This document shows positions 60,160 to 64,000 of a stretch of 64,000 nucleotides of DNA, one piece after another. The notes beneath the pieces were generated by a model. It was given only the letters and a program-made list of their open reading frames with translations, ran no database searches and had not been told where the DNA came from. Position 1 is the first letter of the stretch. Each line of letters begins with the position of its first letter. Source of the DNA: Kitasatospora mediocidica KCTC 9733 (GTDB lineage: Bacteria; Actinomycetota; Actinomycetes; Streptomycetales; Streptomycetaceae); contig NZ_JQLN01000007.1 of assembly GCF_000744225.1 (NCBI RefSeq), positions 434,001 through 498,000 of the forward strand, given 5' to 3'. The position numbers and the translations under genes were made by a program.

Positions 60160-61242
60160 ATGGCCCTCCGACTCTCCGTCGTCGTCCCGATCTACAACGT
60201 CGAGCGGTATCTGGAGGAGTGCCTCGACTCGATCGCCGCCCAGACCTTCCGCGACTTCGAGTGCGTGATGGTCGACGACGGCTCGACCGACACCAGCGCC
60301 GAGCTCGCCCGGCAGTACGCGGCCAAGGACGACCGGTTCCGCCTGGTCCAGCAGCAGAACAAGGGCCTCGGGGCGGCCCGCAACACCGGCTGGCGGAACA
60401 TCGCCGACGGTGTCGAGTACCTGGCCTTCGTGGACAGCGACGACTCACTGCCGCCGGGCGCGTACGAGCTGATGATCAACACCCTGGACGAGACCGGCTC
60501 GGACTTCGTGGCCGGCAACGCGCTGCGCTTCAAGTCCACCGGGTACTTCCCCTCGCACGCCCACCGCAAGCCGTTCCAGGAGACCCGCCTGCGGACCCAC
60601 GTCACCGAGATCCCGTCGCTGGTCACCGACCGCACCGCGTGGAACAAGGTGTACCGCCGCAGCTTCTTCGACGCCGCCGGCATCCTCTACCCCGAGGGCA
60701 TCCTCTACGAGGACGCCCCGGTCAGCGTGCCGCTGCACTACCTCGCCGCCAGCGTGGACGTGCTCTCCGAGCCGATCTACCACTGGCGGATGCGCGAGGA
60801 CGGCGACATGTCGATCACGCAGCAGAAGACCGACCCCCGGGGCCTGATCGACCGGGTCCGCTCGATGGAGATGGTCCGCGAGTGGCTGGCCGCCCGGCCG
60901 GAGTCGAGGTTCGCCGACTACCTGCGTTCCTACGACCGGAACTGCCTGGTCGAGGAGATCCCGATGTTCTTCTGGTCCGTGCCGGACGGCGACCAGGGCT
61001 ACCGCGCGGCCTACCAGCAGCACGTCAGCCGACTGGTGCGGGCCATCGGCGTCGAGCGGGTCGGCGCGCTGAGCGCCCCGCTCCGGGTCAAGTACCGCCT
61101 GACGCTGGCGGACCGGATGGACGAGTTCGTCGCACTCCAGCGCCTGCACCGGATGTACCGCAACCGCTCCCGGCTGCGCGCCCAGGTCCGCTCGAAGCTG
61201 GGCGCCCGCCGGACGGACGGTACGTCGCCCGCCGCGCGCTGA
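60160..61242 (+). CDS. Glycosyltransferase family 2
   Basis: A 360-residue GT-A enzyme: SVVVPIYNVERYLEECLDSI opens the nucleotide-sugar fold, VDDGSTD and the metal motif DSD in FVDSDDSLP are present, and NKGLGAARNTGW is typical of GT2. The C-terminal half is helical and basic without membrane helices. It may act on cell-wall teichoic-type polymers or capsule, as many Streptomyces GT2 proteins of this form do; the acceptor is unknown. It is followed by a strong hairpin. Confidence 0.9.
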   Translation: MALRLSVVVPIYNVERYLEECLDSIAAQTFRDFECVMVDDGSTDTSAELARQYAAKDDRFRLVQQQNKGLGAARNTGWRNIADGVEYLAFVDSDDSLPPGAYELMINTLDETGSDFVAGNALRFKSTGYFPSHAHRKPFQETRLRTHVTEIPSLVTDRTAWNKVYRRSFFDAAGILYPEGILYEDAPVSVPLHYLAASVDVLSEPIYHWRMREDGDMSITQQKTDPRGLIDRVRSMEMVREWLAARPESRFADYLRSYDRNCLVEEIPMFFWSVPDGDQGYRAAYQQHVSRLVRAIGVERVGALSAPLRVKYRLTLADRMDEFVALQRLHRMYRNRSRLRAQVRSKLGARRTDGTSPAAR

Positions 61243-61260
61243 GCGCCGCCCGCCGCACCT

Positions 61261-61286
61261 CGGGCGCCGGCCACGGCCGGCGCCCG
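61261..61286. terminator. Bidirectional terminator after GT2 gene
   Basis: A perfect 12-bp stem (61261-61272 with 61275-61286) with a 2-base centre lies between convergent genes. Confidence 0.8.
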
Positions 61287-61291
61287 CCCGC

Positions 61292-62713
61292 TCAGGCGTG
61301 GCCCCGACGGTGGGAGGTCACCTCGCGCCAGGCACCGGCCAGCCGGTCGCAGGCCGTGGCGATGGACTCCTCGTCGGTGGCGAACGGGATCCGGATGTGG
61401 TTCTCCAGGGTCCCGTCGACGCCGAACCGGCCGCCCGAGAGGATCTTCACGCCCCGGCGGGCCGCGGCCAGCGCCAACGGTGAACTGAGCCGGGCGCCGA
61501 GATCCACCCAGAGGGAGAACCCGCCGTCCGGCATGGTGTAGCGCCACTGCGGGATCCGGCGGGCCAGCGACTCCGCCAGGACCTGGCGTCGTCTCAGCAG
61601 CATCTCCCGTCTCTCCGCCAGGAGTTCGTCGTAGGACTCGAGCACCCGCAGGCCGATGAGCTGGGTCATCACGGGGTTTCCGGTGTCGACGACGCAGCGC
61701 AGGTCGACCAGCCGCGAGATGACGGGCGTGGCCGCGCGCACCCAGCCCAGCCGCAGTCCGGCCCAGCAGGTCTTGCTCATGCTGCCGATCGAGACGACCT
61801 GGCGCGGCGCGGCCCAGGAGGCCAGGGGTAGCGGCAACGAGCCGCCGTCCAGGCCGAGTTCGCAGGTCGCCTCGTCCACCACGAGGATGGTGGACGAGGC
61901 GCGGGCCGCAGCCGCGACGGCCGCGCGGACGCCGTCCGGCATCACCAGCCCGGTCGGATTGTGGTAGTCGGGCATCAGGTAGGCCAGCGCCGGCTTCTCC
62001 TGGCGGAGCACCGCCTCCAGCACGTCGGTGTCCCAACCGTCCATCCCCAGGCCGACGGTGAGCGGCCGGCGACGCAGCGCCCGGATCGTGTCCAGGGCGT
62101 TGGGGTAGGTCGGGCTGTCGACCAGCACCGAGTCGCCCGGGCGGGACAGCAGGCGGATGACCAGGCCGAGTGCGTGGTCGGCCCCGGCGGACACCATGAT
62201 CTGCTCGGGACCGGTCGGGAGCCCGCGGGCGGTGTAGCGGTCGGCGATCGCCTGGCGCAGTTCGGGCGCGCCGACCAGGTCGTATCCGGGCAGGTGGGAG
62301 TACTGGCCGAGGTCGAGCGCCGCGCGCCTGGTCGCCGCTCCGAGGATGGACTCGGGCGCCGGGAGCGAGGCGATCGCCAGGTCGATGTCCTGGCGCTCCT
62401 GGTCGGCCGCCCAGGAGCTGGGGATGCGGTGCTTCTGCTCCGTCGCGGGGAGCAGGACGAAGGAGCCGGCTCCCCGCCCGCTGGTCAGGTAGCCCTGCTC
62501 GCGCAGGACCCGGTAGGCGGCGGTCACGGTGTTCCTGCTGAGACCGCAGTGGGTCGCGAACGTCCGCTCGGCCGGCAGCCGGGCGCCCGCGGGCAGCCGG
62601 CCGTCGGCGATCATCACCTCGAACGCCTCGGCCAGCCGCGAGTACGCGGGGCCCTCCACGCGCCAGTCGCCGAGCATCCGCTCGACCTGGAGTGCGGTGA
62701 ATGAATAGCTCAT
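61292..62713 (-). CDS. MocR-type regulator (GntR HTH + aminotransferase fold)
   Basis: A 473-residue fusion. Residues about 20-90 are a GntR winged helix (RLPAERTFATHCGLSRNTVT, AAYRVLREQGYLTSGRGAGSFV). The rest is a class I aminotransferase fold with PLP Lys in GSMSKTCWAGLRLGWV. Such regulators sense PLP or amino compounds. ATG 62713 has GAGG 6-9 bases upstream; ATG 62734 is in frame but less likely. It is divergent from the MFS exporter across a 733-base gap and may control it. Confidence 0.92.
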   Translation of the reverse strand: MSYSFTALQVERMLGDWRVEGPAYSRLAEAFEVMIADGRLPAGARLPAERTFATHCGLSRNTVTAAYRVLREQGYLTSGRGAGSFVLLPATEQKHRIPSSWAADQERQDIDLAIASLPAPESILGAATRRAALDLGQYSHLPGYDLVGAPELRQAIADRYTARGLPTGPEQIMVSAGADHALGLVIRLLSRPGDSVLVDSPTYPNALDTIRALRRRPLTVGLGMDGWDTDVLEAVLRQEKPALAYLMPDYHNPTGLVMPDGVRAAVAAAARASSTILVVDEATCELGLDGGSLPLPLASWAAPRQVVSIGSMSKTCWAGLRLGWVRAATPVISRLVDLRCVVDTGNPVMTQLIGLRVLESYDELLAERREMLLRRRQVLAESLARRIPQWRYTMPDGGFSLWVDLGARLSSPLALAAARRGVKILSGGRFGVDGTLENHIRIPFATDEESIATACDRLAGAWREVTSHRRGHA

Positions 62714-63446
62714 GGGAAACCTCTTGCTGAGCACTTCGGGATTCGGTCGGAGTCGTCGATCCTCGGATCGTCGACTCTCCGGGGCTGCCGGGCCCGGGCC
62801 ACGACGTGCCGGTGCCCCGGCTCGCGGACGGGCCGCGGCGGCAGGCTGAGCGGCACCCGAGCAGGCCGGCAGGTGGGCCGGCAGTCGGGCAGGCAGTCGG
62901 GCAGGCGGCTGCGCCAGGCGTCCGGCCGCACCGGGACGGGCGGCGGCGGACCGGCCTGGCGGCGGTCAGCTCTCCGGAGGTGCGCTCACGCGCCAGGCGG
63001 CACGGCCGGCTGCGCCCGAGCCGGACGGGCCCGGTGGCGGCCACGGCCGGCGGTCCCGCAGGACATGCCGAAGGGTCCGACCCGGCAGCGGCCCGGTCGA
63101 ACATATCGAATTACCCGAATATTTATTCATTGGATTCTCTGCCCCCGCAGTTAAGAATTCCATGATGACGTTGACGACTATTATCGAAAACGATCGAGGA
63201 TGATTGAACCGCAGGAACCCCGGGAAGTCAACCGACTCACCGGCGAGAATGCCCAGGCTGCGCACCCGGCAGGCCCTCCGGGGACGAAACACCCAAAACC
63301 CACCGAACCGGACCCTTTGCGAACGAATGCACCGCCACCCGCCCGAAAGCCGGGTTTCACCCCCTCCAAGCCCCCCGGCAGAAGAAAATCACGCCACCCG
63401 GACAGTGATTGCGGTCTTGACATTGACAAGTCACAGGAGCTCCCGC
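62714..63446. other. Long intergenic region with an A+T-rich island
   Basis: 733 bases without a convincing gene. Bases 62714-63080 are very GC-rich, with CGGGCAGGCAGT-like repeats near 62885-62910. Bases 63100-63220 are unusually A+T-rich for this genome (gaatatttattcattgga), and TTGACG (63171-63176) lies there. TTGACATTGACA precedes the MFS start by about 20 bases. This is probably a regulatory region for both divergent genes. A small frame at 63200-63466 is Pro-rich and overlaps the MFS start, so it is not called. Confidence 0.5.
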
Positions 63447-64000
63447 ATGCTCCCCCTCGTGCGTAAATCCAGCTTGTTTTTCCACCGCGACTTCCGGCAA
63501 CTCTGGACCGGCGATTCCATCAGCCAGGTCGGTTCCGCGGTAACGGTGCTCGCCCTTCCCTACCTCGCCATCAGAGGCCTGCACGCGTCGCCGTTCCAGG
63601 TTGCTCTGCTCACCATGTTCCAGTACCTGGCCTTCCTGCTCATCGGTCTGCCGGCCGGTGCGTGGGTGGACCGGATGCGGCACCGCCGGGTGATGATCGT
63701 GGGCGACCTGGGCCGGGCGGTGCTGCTCGGCTCGATACCGCTCGCCTACGCGTTCCACGAGCTCAGCCTGCTCCAGCTCTACGTGGTCACCTTCGGTACC
63801 TCGGTGCTCACCCTGTTCTTCGACGTCGCCTACCAGAGCCTGCTGCCGGCCCTGGTGGACGGGGAGCAACTGGTGGACGGCAACGCCAAACTGGAGGCCA
63901 CCCGGAACGTCGCTCAGGTCGGCGGCCCGGGCCTGGGCGGGGTGGTGATCAACGTCCTCAGCGCGCCGGCCGCCATCGCCGTCGACGCGGTCAGCTTCCT
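63447..64000 (+). CDS. MFS exporter, 5' part only
   Basis: The first 184 residues of a major facilitator protein; the gene runs off the window. The opening RDFRQLWTGDSISQVGSAVTVLALPYLAI and the loop GAWVDRMRHRRVMIVGDLGRA are the signature of the enterobactin/macrolide efflux (MFS_3) branch. Caggagc lies 6-12 bases before ATG 63447. The MocR regulator upstream faces the other way and is the likely controller. Its substrate is unknown. Confidence 0.9.
   Translation, partial: MLPLVRKSSLFFHRDFRQLWTGDSISQVGSAVTVLALPYLAIRGLHASPFQVALLTMFQYLAFLLIGLPAGAWVDRMRHRRVMIVGDLGRAVLLGSIPLAYAFHELSLLQLYVVTFGTSVLTLFFDVAYQSLLPALVDGEQLVDGNAKLEATRNVAQVGGPGLGGVVINVLSAPAAIAVDAVSF

Noticed and set aside
62966..63292. 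A minus-strand frame of 108 codons in the A+T-rich gap
   Set aside because: Mixed composition with no domain or ribosome site; the region looks regulatory.
63200..63466. An 88-codon Pro-rich frame before the MFS gene
   Set aside because: No ribosome site at a workable distance, low-complexity content and overlap with the MFS start.

Overview
The window is very GC-rich, with G or C at nearly every third codon position, many GTG starts, GGAGG-type ribosome sites, and stop/start overlaps such as ATGA and GTGA. It contains secreted hydrolases, Ser/Thr kinases with extracellular domains, a DUF3558-type lipoprotein, an ECF sigma factor with a long C-terminal extension, and a 2-methylisoborneol-type terpene cyclase. 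This fits a Streptomycetaceae chromosome (Streptomyces, Kitasatospora or close relatives), most likely an arm or sub-arm region. No rRNA, tRNA, CRISPR array, insertion sequence or phage module was recognised. About 55 genes are called; the last one runs off the right edge.

Layout. 1-15.2 kb: a small secreted protein behind six 10-bp repeats, an XRE/NB-ARC/TPR regulator, a small HTH membrane protein, an FMN glutamate-synthase-like enzyme, a PucR regulator divergent from a secreted lipase, a GH27 alpha-galactosidase divergent from a second secreted esterase, a lipid-kinase-like protein, a PAP2 phosphatase and a DUF7144 membrane protein. 15.4-23.6 kb: a GH15 hydrolase with the tail of a lost MFS transporter stuck to its end, a membrane protein, a MalT/LuxR regulator split by a one-base frameshift, and small membrane proteins. 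23.6-28.1 kb: a coupled operon of an amino acid permease, a membrane-anchored protein, an M20 dipeptidase and an M24 aminopeptidase. 28.3-33.0 kb: a CMD-family protein, a P450, an EamA exporter, a membrane-anchored protein and a TetR regulator. 33.15-40.13 kb: an amidohydrolase leading a complete peptide-type ABC transporter operon behind a likely TetR operator. 40.3-45.7 kb: a lipoprotein, two tandem kinases and a serine hydrolase. 45.8-48.0 kb: a DHFR-like / YciI / ECF sigma operon. 48.2-50.5 kb: the terpene cyclase and a G1 peptidase. 50.5-55.9 kb: a dienelactone-hydrolase-like protein divergent from a four-gene operon GlxA regulator - ThDP enzyme - SRPBCC protein - KAS III-like enzyme, with a convergent 73-residue Ala/Pro peptide gene. 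56.2-64 kb: a universal stress protein, a DAP-decarboxylase-type enzyme, an NmrA-like protein, a GT2 glycosyltransferase and a MocR regulator divergent from an MFS exporter.

The strongest candidate for an undescribed system is 51488-56075. Four genes overlap end to start. They encode an acetolactate-synthase-like ThDP enzyme that keeps its catalytic Glu and GDG...NN site, a START-like SRPBCC protein, and a KAS III-like enzyme whose active-site His is Asn (Cys-Asn-Asn). A GlxA-type regulator leads the operon and a small peptide gene faces its end. This looks like a compact carbon-carbon bond-forming pathway of unknown product. Second is a 2-methylisoborneol-type cyclase without its usual methyltransferase neighbour, behind two phased palindromes.

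Other points: a dienelactone hydrolase with Gly in place of its nucleophile, kinase and lipoprotein genes that seem to share one extracellular fold, several perfect terminator-like hairpins between convergent genes, and in-frame short tandem repeats in at least six coding regions. All functional statements come from reading motifs; no database search was run.
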